Below, one piece after another: positions 27,568 to 37,771 of a stretch of DNA of 64,000 nucleotides; position 1 is the first letter of the stretch; every line of letters starts with the position of its first letter. The stretch is from Rhizoctonia solani (taxonomy: Eukaryota > Basidiomycota > Agaricomycetes > Cantharellales > Ceratobasidiaceae). Made by a program: the position numbers and the translations under genes. The notes beneath the pieces were generated by a model that had not been told where the DNA came from, made no database searches, and saw only the letters and a program-made list of their open reading frames with translations. The stretch is from contig NC_057370.1 of the NCBI RefSeq assembly GCF_016906535.1, positions 1,178,001 to 1,242,000 of the forward strand, in the 5' to 3' direction.

Positions 27568-30251
27568 GAGCGACCCTCCGAGAAAGCGTCTGCGTAGGAT
27601 CGCAGGACTAAACAACGTCAAACGCATACGCGGCTTTTTAGCGGGGATCGTAAACGTACCAATGGACATATTTGCTCAAGTCAGTCTATCATCCGAATTA
27701 CTGCTCCGCAACTATTGATCATGCGCTCGCTACGTCATATAGATTATGTCTTTTCTTCTGCCAATAGACGTCCATTCTATTGCTCGCACAAACAAAAAAT
27801 TCCGCAAGTTGTTGATGAGTCGTTCGGCTAGAAATTTGGCGTATGGCGGAGCGAAATGTACCAAACCTGCCGCCTTGTCCAAGTCATATGACTGAGCCGC
27901 AATATGCGGCGCTCTTGTTTGGAAAATGGTGTTCGGTGAGTTGGTACGTTGGGTTCTTAAGGAGCAGGTAGTAACAGCGCCGGCCTTCTGCGTAGACGTG
28001 TGGGGGAACAGCCAATGTGAGCCGAAGGATGGATGAAATTCTGCTCGTGCGGCTGTGCAGCAGCTGCAGAGAGCGAAGGTAAGTCAAGTCTATAAATGCT
28101 CACAATCTGGCTGTACCTGAAAGCTATGAATGCATAGCATTGTCGGAATATCGTCTATTCCCGAAAGGGTGCACTCATATGTCCGGTTGTCTCACTGTGA
28201 GTTACATAAAGAAGGTGCCAAACCCGCATGTACCTCACTCTTCGTTTTCTCCGCTATCTAGCCATCAAATCATCCATGCAGAATTCACACTGCTACGGAC
28301 TGATAGATGACGTCAACTCGGTTGTTTCCACCGTATTCGAACTTGCGATTGAAGGAGATGCTCTAAAGACTGATGAATGGCGGGGGGACCGACTGGAGCA
28401 AATTGAGAAGGAAAAAATCGCGAGTTGATTTAACTTACAGATAATGGTACTAAAACTTACTTGCGAAAGCGCCATGGGTTTAGTTTGCATTCAAGTTGAC
28501 TGGATACTTGAACCGTGTGGAAGAAGAGAGAGAAGAGAGGGTCGAGGAACTGAAGAGGAGGAGATTTGTTGCGTGGGTACCAGGAAACCTTTAAAGGAAT
28601 TCTACTGATACGTATTGGGGACTGGGGGGTTAGCATAAAGGCACACCTGATGAGGGATGGATGGGAAGAAGCGGATTGTGAGGTCGATTTTGAAGGGGAG
28701 GAGGCGTACGAAATGCTCCAAAAAGATTGGGATAGACTAGTAAACCAGCCGAAACCCCTTACTATCAGAAGTGAGTCCGCTGGCATCCTGCATAACACTA
28801 AGCTTTAATCTTTGTCTCTAGGTTGGGAGAGCATCAAGTTGAAAGTAACACGCATTGCAGAGATCTATAGGGAATTCCGTCTTGAGGCCGAAAGGACTTA
28901 CCGCGGTATGGAACGTCGACTAAAGTTAGGCGAACTTGTCACTGCGATCGACACTGAGGAACCTCAGATCATCGAACTGGCCCCTGAACATGACCACTCC
29001 TCCGATCAGTCGGAATCCCTCACTATCCCATTTCCAAATTGGACTCGTGCACTCAACCTATGGACTCTCCGCCAAATCGCGGAGGAAGACATCTCGGGTC
29101 TTGTCGCCGAGCAAAGATTCATGTCTCGGAGGGGGATGATTGTACAGGAGTTAAGGAATTGGCAACGTTCACTGGCTGCGTGTCTTGTGAGGAAGTTGGA
29201 AACTCGTGATCACTTTGGCCTGGGTGACTTGCTTGTATGTCGCATGCCATTTATGCCTGGTCTACGACGTACACATCCTCCCGAACCTGGTGAGTGTTTC
29301 TGGATATCTTTCTGTGCGCATCTAACCGGCCGTGATCAGTGGAGCTATCCACCGCATTTACCGCCGACTCTAGCCAGTATATATTGGACAATGATATTCG
29401 CACACTTCTCCGGGCCGATAGCGTATTCGAGTTTTATGATTATCCAACATGCTACTACTTCCCCGAAATTGTAGCAATCGTCCGAGACAAACTTTTACCG
29501 CCGCCGTCCTACATTCCTGCCAGATATTCCGAAGATGACCGTGACGACATCTACAGCACCAACCCTATGGGCCTTCATGGAGTGGGCGCTCATAGGCTCG
29601 GACGAAGAGCCGCTAGGGGTCTACTTGCATCTTTAGGTAAACAGAACGCAGCGTATCTAGAAATGAGCGGCTATGGAAGACGATTTGTATGTGGAAGGTG
29701 CTGGGTCAAGACACCCATGACGTGGATTGAAATGGTTAGTTGCCCTTAGATTTGCAAACTGGGTACTCACCGCAGCATGGCTTTTTAGGTTACGCATTAC
29801 GCGCGGAATGTAACCTATAATTGGAACTTCCCAATTACCTGTTCCTTGCGAGCCGAGGGTATCGAATGTAAAGAAGAACATGGTGGGTTCAAGAGCAATG
29901 TCATCGGGACGCGAAACAAGACTCGTGCCGATGAGCAATCAGAGTTCCAAGTCACTACCCGTCCGCTCGTGAGGCTGTTATCTATCGACGAACTCAATTC
30001 CTTGGAGAGCGAGCCACTGTCGACGCAGTTTACATGTGGGGTTTGCGATCAGGTTGCGGACTTGCATAACGGCCAAGGGCTTGACGGGAAGCCCATTCCG
30101 CGGCCCAAAGGTTCACGGGAGGTAATGATTGAGCACTTGCTAGACGTGTAAGTGTTTTCGTATGGAGATAGGACAAACCTTATTGATGCCCTGTTCTAGG
30201 CATAATGTCACCCAGGACATGCATCAGTTCAAATTGAATGAGTGCACGTAA
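27568..30251 (+). CDS. F-box protein with zinc-binding CxxC pairs (paralogue 2, frame breaks)
   Basis: Putative SCF adaptor. The ATG at 27568 gives MSDPPRKRLRRIAGLNN; the F-box is VPMDIFAQ plus IMSFLLPIDVHSIARTNKKF, RKLLMSRSA. One base must change near 27829-27838 to continue as IWRMAERNVPNLPPCPSHMT and EPQYAALLFGKWCS. After an intron a zinc-type run follows, TCGGTANVSRRMDEILLVRL then CSSC. A second break lies at about 28575-28580, between LKRRRFVAW and YQETFKGILLIRIGDW. The middle part is helical (RLEAERTYRGMERRLKLGEL). The C-terminal half, after introns at about 29289 and 29740, has FVCGRCWVKTPMTW and FTCGVCDQ pairs and RPLVRLLSIDELNS, and ends FKLNECT at 30251. Order is identical to the gene at 9932-12334. 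With two breaks the copy may be a pseudogene or simply mis-sequenced. Confidence 0.65.
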
Positions 30252-30604
30252 CTCTACCTACAACATCCTTTTCGTAGCCGCTATTTCAATAGGGTTAGTT
30301 ACAGTGCAGAGCAAATAGATTACTTGATAACTTTATCTGGTCTTCGTTTTAATTTTGTTTATTGCATCTTGTTTACTTGTTTGTCACATGTTTGATTAAT
30401 TACCATATATTTCCCGTCCATCCGCAGAATCGTAGCTTTATGTTACCATTGGCCTAACCACTGGTTATATTGGTACACCTATGGTATACTTGGTTAATCC
30501 CACTATGTTTGAATCTCATACCATCACGTGGCTCGGATTCGGATTTTGTTTACACCCCGCCACTCGATTACCGCCGCGAATCTCCACCACCAGTACTTCG
30601 AGAG
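30252..30604. other. Intergenic, F-box 2 end to ARL2 promoter
   Basis: 353 bp, AT-rich 3' flank followed by the ARL2 promoter with an ATCACGTGG box at 30525. Confidence 0.5.
30525..30530. promoter_or_regulatory. ATCACGTG (E-box/Cbf1-like) site upstream of ARL2
   Basis: ATCACGTGG on the + strand, about 75 bp before the ARL2 start codon at 30605. Confidence 0.45.
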
Positions 30605-31481
30605 ATGGGCCTTTTAACAATTATTCGAAAAAACAAGATGAAGGAGCGCGAGATGAGAATCCTTTTCCTGTAAATTGTAGTTCGCGATTTGAACACACAT
30701 GCTTACTTGACAAAACTAGAGGTTTGGACAACGCGGGCAAGACTACCATATTAAAACGGCTGAAAGGACAGGATGTCATGTCGACCAGTCCCACACTTGG
30801 CTTCGAGATTTCTACAATAACATACGGAAAGTGAGTATCGAATACACCGTCGGTTTGCATTCTCATACTTATGTATTTACAAAGGTATCTCTTGAACATT
30901 TGTGAGCAACATTAAATCGTATATTCGTCTAAACCTTATCCACCAATATGATCAGGGGATGTTGGTGGCCAAAGAACCCTTAGACCGTACTGGCGCAATT
31001 ACTTTGAACAAACTGATGTGCTTGTCTGGGTCGTGGACTCTGGCGACCGTTTGCGGATCGAAGATTGCCGTGAAGAGCTACACGCTTTGTTGCAAGAACA
31101 AGTACGTGTCTTCATTTTCTATTATACAGATTTTACATACTGACAAATCGTGAAGAGGTTGGCTGGTGCATCTCTATTGGTCTTTGCGAACAAGCAGGAT
31201 ATCACTGGGTCGATGTCTGATGAAGAAATAAAAGAGGTGCGCTCAAAATGGACTCAACGTGCTGGAAAAGTTGAGATACTAAGTTTGTCCCAAAGGCACT
31301 TGATTTGCCTTCAATCAGATCGCACCACTGGAAAATTCAGCCATGTAGTGCTGTTACGGGAGAAAATGTACAGGCTGGGTTGGAATGGGCAGTATCCGAT
31401 GTAGCGCAGCGTGTTTATTGGGGTGTGATAGATGAAAGCAGGCCAAACGCGACCACACCTATGAAACTATCTTCCAATTAA
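30605..31481 (+). CDS. ARL2: ADP-ribosylation factor-like GTPase ARL2
   Basis: Small GTPase of tubulin folding and mitochondrial function (Cin4/Alp41 type). The ATG at 30605 gives [20 protein letters not shown], the usual ARL2 start. Visible G motifs: GLDNAGKTT (P-loop), [13 protein letters not shown] (switch I), [20 protein letters not shown] (switch II), [16 protein letters not shown] (guanine specificity) and [10 protein letters not shown]. Five introns interrupt it; one splits the Trp codon of WDVGGQ at 30908. The end is [15 protein letters not shown].. with the stop at 31481. Length is about 185 residues, normal for the family. Confidence 0.93.
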
Positions 31482-32040
31482 TTATAGAAATAAGTAGCTG
31501 GACGTAAGTACTTTGGATGGCATTCGACCGGAGCTTGCTAACAGAATGACACTTCCCAGTGCTTAATTTGTCGCGAGACACATACTTGCAGAGTATGTAG
31601 CGATATGTGTATCTATTCAGCTTTGTTCCTCTATTTACGACAATGGTTAGTGTCCGGATCTCAATCGTGGTTTCGTGCAAGCATTCGATACACAGAAGTT
31701 GTTCTTTCGCAGCATATATGAGAGTCCGATAATTATGACGACTGAGTGGCGTGAGAATAGAGTGCGTTGATTGAAGTGCCGATGAGCGAACGCCAGGAAC
31801 TTGACGAAATAACCACAAGATCAAGATGACGTACGTGCGAAAACCGATTGCTTTATAGTTCGCAACAGAATACCCCTATGAGTGGAATTCATGCCCCCAG
31901 CCACTTTCTTTTGGCGGTATCCAAAAACTGTGTGGTTTATAGTTACAACTCGGTTACGACATTCCAGTCTACTGGCTCAGTCTAAAACGGGACTCACGCT
32001 AGTTGTAAATTCAAGGCGTCATTCAGTGCACACTTCCAAC
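31482..32040. other. Intergenic, ARL2 to GST
   Basis: About 560 bp. A 121-codon open frame on the minus strand (31459-31824) overlaps the ARL2 3' end and shows no family; I do not call it. An ATG upstream of the GST start (31882) would add an unrelated leader to GST. Confidence 0.45.
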
Positions 32041-33279
32041 ATGGCTTCTATCGATACTTCTATTTACCCTCATGCAACTGGAAATGCGCTAAAGACTGTA
32101 CAAGAACATAGTGCGGGGGATGTAGATAAGGCCGAGCTTGTTTTCTATAGTGGTAATTATGAATTGACCCCCCCCACCCGTGTAATTATGACATATGGGT
32201 CCGTTTCCATAGGATGGTTTTGTCCATTTGTGCAGAGGGTAGGCTTCTGACACTACCTTGGTATATTGTTTGACTATAACACATAGCTTTGGATACCGTT
32301 AGGCGTGGATTGCTCTTGAGGAGAAGGGTATCCCATATTGTGAGCCAATGGCTATTCCCTTCTAAAGCCCGTCCTTATCGAAAATATTTACAGTGTATCA
32401 AGAAGAGAATCCGTATAAAAAGGTACTTCTTCGCCGATAGCACTGGTTTACTTGTCTGCTGATAAATAACACGGGACTTTCAGGACGTCAAGTTTTTAGA
32501 GAAATTTCCGAAGGGATTAGTACCAGTAAGCCGTACATTTTAAGGTCTCTCTATATTAAAACGAAGCGCTATTAGGGAGTTCTGTACAAAGGAAATCCTA
32601 TAGCAGAATCGCTCGTGATACTTGAGTTCCTTGAAGATGGTAGGCCATTACTTCCAAATCCGGTTCAATGTATGGATTCGAATGCTTTGGTATAGCTTAC
32701 CCACAAGTTCCATTGCTTCCAACCGACCCATACTCCCGAGCTCAAGTCCGATACACTGTTGATAGTGTGACCAAATCTGTTTTGCCCCCATTTTACAGAT
32801 TGCTTCAAGCGCAAGAAGAAGATAAAAGGGATGAGGCGCGTCAAGGTACGCATACAACTGTTGAATATTTGTATCGTAGTTTATAGAGGTGTTTCAGATC
32901 TGTACAAGGGCCTTCAGAAGTTTACCGAAGGGATAACTGGCCCTTTCTGGGCCGGAGAGCAGTTCACACATGCGGACATTGCGCTACTCCCTTTCATTGT
33001 CCGATTGCCAATACTGGAAGCCCACCGAAGCTTCAAGAGAACCGAAGTCGGGCATGGATTTGAAGGTAGGCACACTCAACTTGCTGATGGCGCTAATACT
33101 TACCTCACTCATGTTTGGGGCTTGCGCCAGCGTATGCGGAACGTGTTGTGAATATTCCATCTGTCCAACGCACGCTCTCAGATGCAGAAAGATATGAGGA
33201 GGTGTATGACCGCTACCTGAGAAACGAAACACAATCAGAAGTAGCGAAAAGCACCAGAGCAGGTCGTATTCTTCCGTAG
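32041..33279 (+). CDS. Glutathione S-transferase, omega-like
   Basis: Cytosolic thiol transferase / dehydroascorbate reductase-like GST. The ATG at 32041 gives MASIDTSIYPHATGNAL. The thioredoxin-fold N-domain shows WFCPFVQRAWIALEEKGIPY, with a Cys in the active-site position as in omega GSTs, then YQEENPYKK, FPKGLVP, VLYKGNPIAESLVILEFLED. The all-helical C-domain shows LPTDPYSRAQVRYTVDSVTK, PFWAGEQFTHADIALLPFIV and RYEEVYDRYLRNE; the stop is at 33279. Seven small introns were placed by eye (for example donors at 32151, 32237 and 32424). The alternative start at 31882 would add 53 residues and is less likely. Confidence 0.82.
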
Positions 33280-33330
33280 TCCATTTGATTTTTGGGCACA
33301 CAGCGATGATACAAACAAGTCAAGATGATG

Positions 33331-35827
33331 TTACAACTGGCCCCTTCTCATAATGTTACGCCTGATCCTCTTTCTTTCTCCGCCAGCCTCCTCTGCTATA
33401 CTCCTACCCCACTGCAGGAATGGCAACCCATCCTCTTCATTGGTATCTTTCTCGGGATCTAGGAACGCCCAAACCGGCATAGTAAGCTCTCCGAGTACCA
33501 GTATCCGGCACAGCCTTAATTGGTTGGCGGGTACAGGAGTAAGCAGATGAAGTTGGGTTGCTGAAGCCCCTCGGACGAACCCCAAGCCGATACAGCGAGA
33601 ATTTTGGGGAGGCGGAGGAAGTGCACCTTGGGCATATATCATTTGGGCAGGTTTTGATGGAAAATCAGGAACAACTAAACCAACGATACCGCATACAATT
33701 GCTCTAGAAATATCGGCCTGTACAACGTCGTCGCCGGTGGGAGAAACGATGGTAATACTTTCGAGAGCTGACCGAATATCAATGGAAATAGGAGCGATGT
33801 TCCTCATCGACAAAGATGTATCCCAACAAGCAATCGAGTGGCTCTGGTCAACATGATTGTCTTTATGATTACGACTGTAGAAGTATGAGGCGAGTGTTAA
33901 ACTTCGTAAGTCTGCGGCGGAGAACCGTGGGGAACGGGAGGAAGGGAGTATAGGAGACAAGTTGATCAGCCGACAAGGGTTAGTGGATGGGTCTCTTCCA
34001 AAATCTTTTGAATATGACGGTGGTTGGGCTTGGAAGAGATCGAACGACGAAGATATGCGAGGGGTTTGAAACTCTACGATATGGGTTGGTGTAAATAGCC
34101 CTTCAATAGATCGAAGTAGGTCAGCACCTAGCCCCTTCACCCAACCCTGTGTATTGATAACAAGGGGGACAGAGCCAGAGTTCTTGGTAAGATCATTGTC
34201 CACATTTTCGTCATTGAGAGATTCAGAGTATTTGAGTTCCAGTTGATAGCGCTGTGCAAGGTCACCCAAGGCTGCAAGATAGTGCGATGGGCTAGTCTTG
34301 GGCGAGTTTCCGCCAATAAAATGAGCATATCTGGGCGGGTTGTCGTGGGTGAACGGTGGTCCTGCAAAGCAGTGTTCACTTGTTAGCGATCTAAAGTTGA
34401 AAAGTGATCTACACACCAAGTACTGGTGTCTTCAATACATTTAAGGAAACCATCCCCCCTGGAGTAAATTCGCTTTGCCCGAGGTCGCAGTCAATAAACG
34501 CAACGCTGTGGTATCTTCAGAGAGGCTAAGCTAAGATAATATCATCCACCGTTGGCACTTTGTACATACCTACTGGTAAGATTATTCGCTAGCACACGAG
34601 AAAAGGTGCTTTTCCCAGAGTTCTTGGAGCCCCGAACTAATATTATAGGGGCGTCGTATGCAAAGCTTCCTTCGGTGCCTGGGTCCTCCTTTGAAACGAC
34701 TGAGAGAATGGTAGCAATGGCTTGTTGCCAGTCATCTGGAAAATCAAAGCTAGAGTCGAATTGTGACTCGGTCCTGTACTAATACAGCTCAGTACCATAA
34801 TCATTCTCAAGAATAGGAATTATCTACCAGATGGGCTGATTTGAAAACCTGTTGGGTTATGTGGTTGTCTCGTCCGTCTGGTTCAAAAATACCCGCAAAT
34901 GTTCGCACTACTTGACCCAGCTGTTCTACACCTGTTAATAATTCTTGAAGGACAAGAACTACGTGAGATGGAGATATAGCCTCGACAATGTGCTTTGGAA
35001 GATTTGATATCAACTGTGGCCCATTCTGGCTCAACGTTTCGAAGCTCGCGTTAGTGGTGGGACCTAAAGCGTCCAAAACTGGTATCGGATGAGAACGTGG
35101 CGCAAATATTTTGTGGGAAGTCTTCGAAGGTGATAGTGTTGTCCCCAGTAGCTGGATGTGGCCTTGGAGCAACGTGAGTTCCATCGTGCCTACGAACAAT
35201 AGCGATTCTCCTTGGTTGAGTAGGACTATCCTCGTAGCGCTACGTCGTCCGACTACGGAATCTACATCATCAGGTATGAGAGTAAAACAATTTTTCTTCT
35301 CGGTTATAGTAGGTATATTTTTGTTTGGCCTAAAAGCACCCCAGAGTAAATTTTCAGAATTCCGAGGGGAGTTTTCGTACTGACCGAGCAGGTAAACCAA
35401 GCTCTGCTGCCTGTTGACTAGCGTAAGTAGTTCCAGTTTTCTCTGGGGTAGGAGCATTTGTAATAACCTCCTCCTCTGAGGAGTTAAATGGTCGGCTCGG
35501 AGAGTATGGCCTTTCGTATGTATAGTCTAGTGGTGTCGGTTTTTCGACTGCTGGTATTACTTGAGAATAAGGATAAGCTCTGGCCTTCTTCCTTGAGTAA
35601 GAATCAGTGACCTGGTCGGTAGGGATTTTGCTGTGCCTAGAAGGTCGTGCCGGCGCCTTTCGCTTCAGTGTTGGGATTGAGGTGGTATCAATAGCAGAAG
35701 AGGCTGTATCAACTGGAGCTTTAGAAGTACCATCTGTTTTCTGAGTCGAAATCGAAGCATTAGCGGTAGCAGCCTCAATTTTTGCCTTTCTTCGAGCAAT
35801 AGCGCTAAGTGCAGGTCCTCCAGACAT
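33331..35827 (-). CDS. GRC3: Polynucleotide 5'-hydroxyl-kinase GRC3 (NOL9 homologue)
   Basis: Nucleolar kinase of the Clp1/Grc3 family that acts with LAS1 in ITS2 rRNA processing. The ATG at 35827 gives MSGGPALSAIARRKAKIEAA, then a disordered Ser/Pro/Lys-rich region with basic patches. After a 55-bp intron come PNKNIPTITEKKNCFTLIP and the N-domain (LLNQGESLLFVGTMELTLLQ, GHIQLLGTTL). The kinase core has Walker A GSKNSGKSTFSRVLANNLTS (about 34600-34660), Walker B-like VAFIDCDLGQSEFTPGG and TPVLGPPFTH. VINTQGWVKGLGADLL and FVRGASATQLHLLTPVPA follow, and the stop is at 33331. Introns fall at about 34370-34420, 34500-34570 and 34770-34825. Length is about 740 residues. It ends only 51 bp from the convergent GST. 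Confidence 0.9.
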
Positions 35828-35914
35828 GTTGTTCGGTGCATACAGTAAAATGTGTTATATAGGCGATCATTGGATAAAGAGAGCACTAATCCGGAATTTT
35901 GACGCTCAATGCAT

Positions 35915-35920
35915 CACGTG
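35915..35920. promoter_or_regulatory. ATCACGTGAC palindromic E-box between GRC3 and NDUFB7
   Basis: The core CACGTG is flanked by AT and AC, so TCACGTGA is palindromic. It lies 88 bp from the GRC3 start and 58 bp from the NDUFB7 start in a 150-bp shared promoter. Confidence 0.5.
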
Positions 35921-35977
35921 ACCATCGCCTTGCTTGGGTGATTTCCACCACAAGATTGTTCATTCAGTTCGAGCACT

Positions 35978-36440
35978 ATGGCATCTACAATCGCCTCACA
36001 GGGGGAAGCCGCAAAGGCTAGACTTCCACTCGCATACCGCGATCAATGCTCTGCGTTAGTTCTCTCGGGTATAAATATTGTCAAACCGTCCCTCACTGAT
36101 TGGCCCAGGTTACTTATCCCACTAAACAAGTGTCGGAGACAAGGAAACTACATGCAGTGGAATTGCGAACATGAAAGGTGTGTATACTCAAAATGATACA
36201 TTGTTGATCTGGATTTGACCCCTACCGTAGACATGAATACGAAAAGTAAGCTCAACTACAATCTTCCACGAACGCAGCTTAATACGTTCCGTGCGAATTT
36301 AAGGTGCCAATACGATGAGTCAGTTTTATTTAGTAACTGTCTAATATTTGTGCATTAATTCGTTCTCGCCCAGCCTCTTGCGTCGAATGAGACAGCTCTC
36401 AAAGATCAGGAAGGAACAGGCTACGGCAGGGGACGAGTAA
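35978..36440 (+). CDS. NDUFB7: NADH:ubiquinone oxidoreductase subunit B18 (NDUFB7), complex I
   Basis: Accessory complex I subunit of the intermembrane space, with a twin CX9C fold. The ATG at 35978 gives MASTIASQGEAAKARLPLAY. After splicing it continues DQCSALLIPLNKCRRQ, GNYMQWNCEHERHEYEKCQY and DDLLRRMRQLSKIRKEQ, ending ATAGDE at 36440. The cysteines are spaced C-x9-C (CSALLIPLNKC) and C-x9-C (CEHERHEYEKC). Two neighbouring exons are only 15 nt (36231-36245 and 36303-36317). It is about 90 residues; the gene ends tail to tail with SCO1. Confidence 0.9.
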
Positions 36441-36555
36441 GCCAGGTCACTAGGCCAATTGGCGATGTGATAATATATACCATTGTCAATAATCGACATT
36501 ATTGTTAGAGTGGGGGTCATCCTTCATCCATAATTTCACAGGTAACTGTCCTTCT

Positions 36556-37513
36556 TTAAGGATACTCCCTGATTGCCTTGTCCACCTTCTCTCTAACCAT
36601 ATCAGCTGTCTGGCTTTTCCCAAACGCATCCACGAATTGACCCCTCGGATCCATCAGATAAAAGAAAATCGAATGATCCACCAAATAGTCATCGTTTTGA
36701 GAAGCATTCGGCGGGGTGGAGAAGTATACTCGGTATGCTTTACAGGCAGCCTTGACCTGTTCGTATGTACCAGTTAGCCCAATAAGTCGAGGATGAAATT
36801 CGGCGATATATTTCTTCACAATCGGCACAGTATCCCTCGCAGGGTCGCACGAAATGAAAACAGGCTGAACGATCGGACCATGCGAGGCATCTAGGAAGAA
36901 GAATTAACATGAGACCATAATCTTTCAGAGAAAGCCCACCAATAGCATCTACCACTTCCCCCATTTTATCCAACTCCTCCGGGCAAATGTCTGGGCAACG
37001 TGTAAATCCAAAGTATATCAGAGACCATTTACCAAGTAGGTCCATATGGGTAAATGGTTTGTCCTCATGTGACACTAGCTGGAAGGGGCCACCGACTTTG
37101 GGTCGCCCGACTTTGGAGTCGGCGGCTTCTTGCCCTTTCCATATACTTTCAATGTACAGAACAAATATCCGAACGCACTTTACTCACGTTTACGTTCCTC
37201 GAGTTTGGCCTTTTCTGTGGTAAAATAATAGTACAGCCCTGCACCAGTTGCAATAAAGAGCGCCCCGGCTTTCCATGAGAAAACCTATCTATATGCCTGA
37301 GATGCCTCGATGAGTGTATCATGGCGCATATACACTTACTCCAACTGTCGCTCTATTCCTGGCATCCGTTTCGGGATGAGATGAGCTCATGAGGCGCACC
37401 GTATTTGGTCTAGAATGAGAGAGAATTGTTGATAGTAGTTGTGGCCGGCTTCGGAACTGTATCGGGCTCCTCAGTGCCAGCCTGAGCGTTCCGGCATTTG
37501 TGCAAGGAGACAT
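36556..37513 (-). CDS. SCO1: Copper chaperone SCO1/SenC, mitochondrial
   Basis: Inserts copper into the CuA site of COX2 at the inner membrane. The ATG at 37513 gives MSPCTNAGTLRLALRSPIQF, an acid-free import leader, then VRLMSSSHPETDARNRATVG. A membrane span follows (WKAGALFIATGAGLYYYF). The thioredoxin-like domain has GGPFQLVSHEDKPFTHMDL, GKWSLIYFGFTRCPDICPEE with the CxxxC copper ligands, then QPVFISCDPARDTV and the copper-binding His in VDHSIFFYLMDPRGQFVDAF. It ends KVDKAIREYP at 36556. Three introns lie at about 36890-36945, 37090-37200 and 37270-37340. Length, about 260 residues, and order fit the family. Confidence 0.92.
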
Positions 37514-37617
37514 CTAGCAAGGAATAGTTGGTTGTCAAATCTGTGATTCGCTTTTGCAATATTTATACGTCTTTGGATAGAGCCACGATCGTAAGTAATT
37601 TCCAAAAGTAGGCTGTG

Positions 37618-37623
37618 CACGTG
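37618..37623. promoter_or_regulatory. GTCACGTG (E-box/Cbf1-like) site upstream of SCO1
   Basis: On the minus strand it reads AGTCACGTGC, 105 bp from the SCO1 start at 37513. It is also 149 bp before the gene at 37772. Confidence 0.45.
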
Positions 37624-37771
37624 ACTTCCCTAATGTCCATGTCGACCGCGTTTAGTGCTCGAGCAGCTTCCTCCTAACAACATTCACCTTATCAATACAC
37701 GGCAAGTTGTTAATACATTAGGACTCATTGGCTAAATTGATTTATATTAACTAGGGGTATAGCGACATATC

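Noticed and set aside
31459..31824. 121-codon minus-strand frame downstream of ARL2
   Set aside because: Overlaps the ARL2 stop and shows no family signature.
35345..35400. GRC3 frame jump after LPARSVRKLPSEF
   Set aside because: A clean 55-bp intron (GTCAGT..TTTTAG) joins LPAR to PNKNIPTITEKKN.
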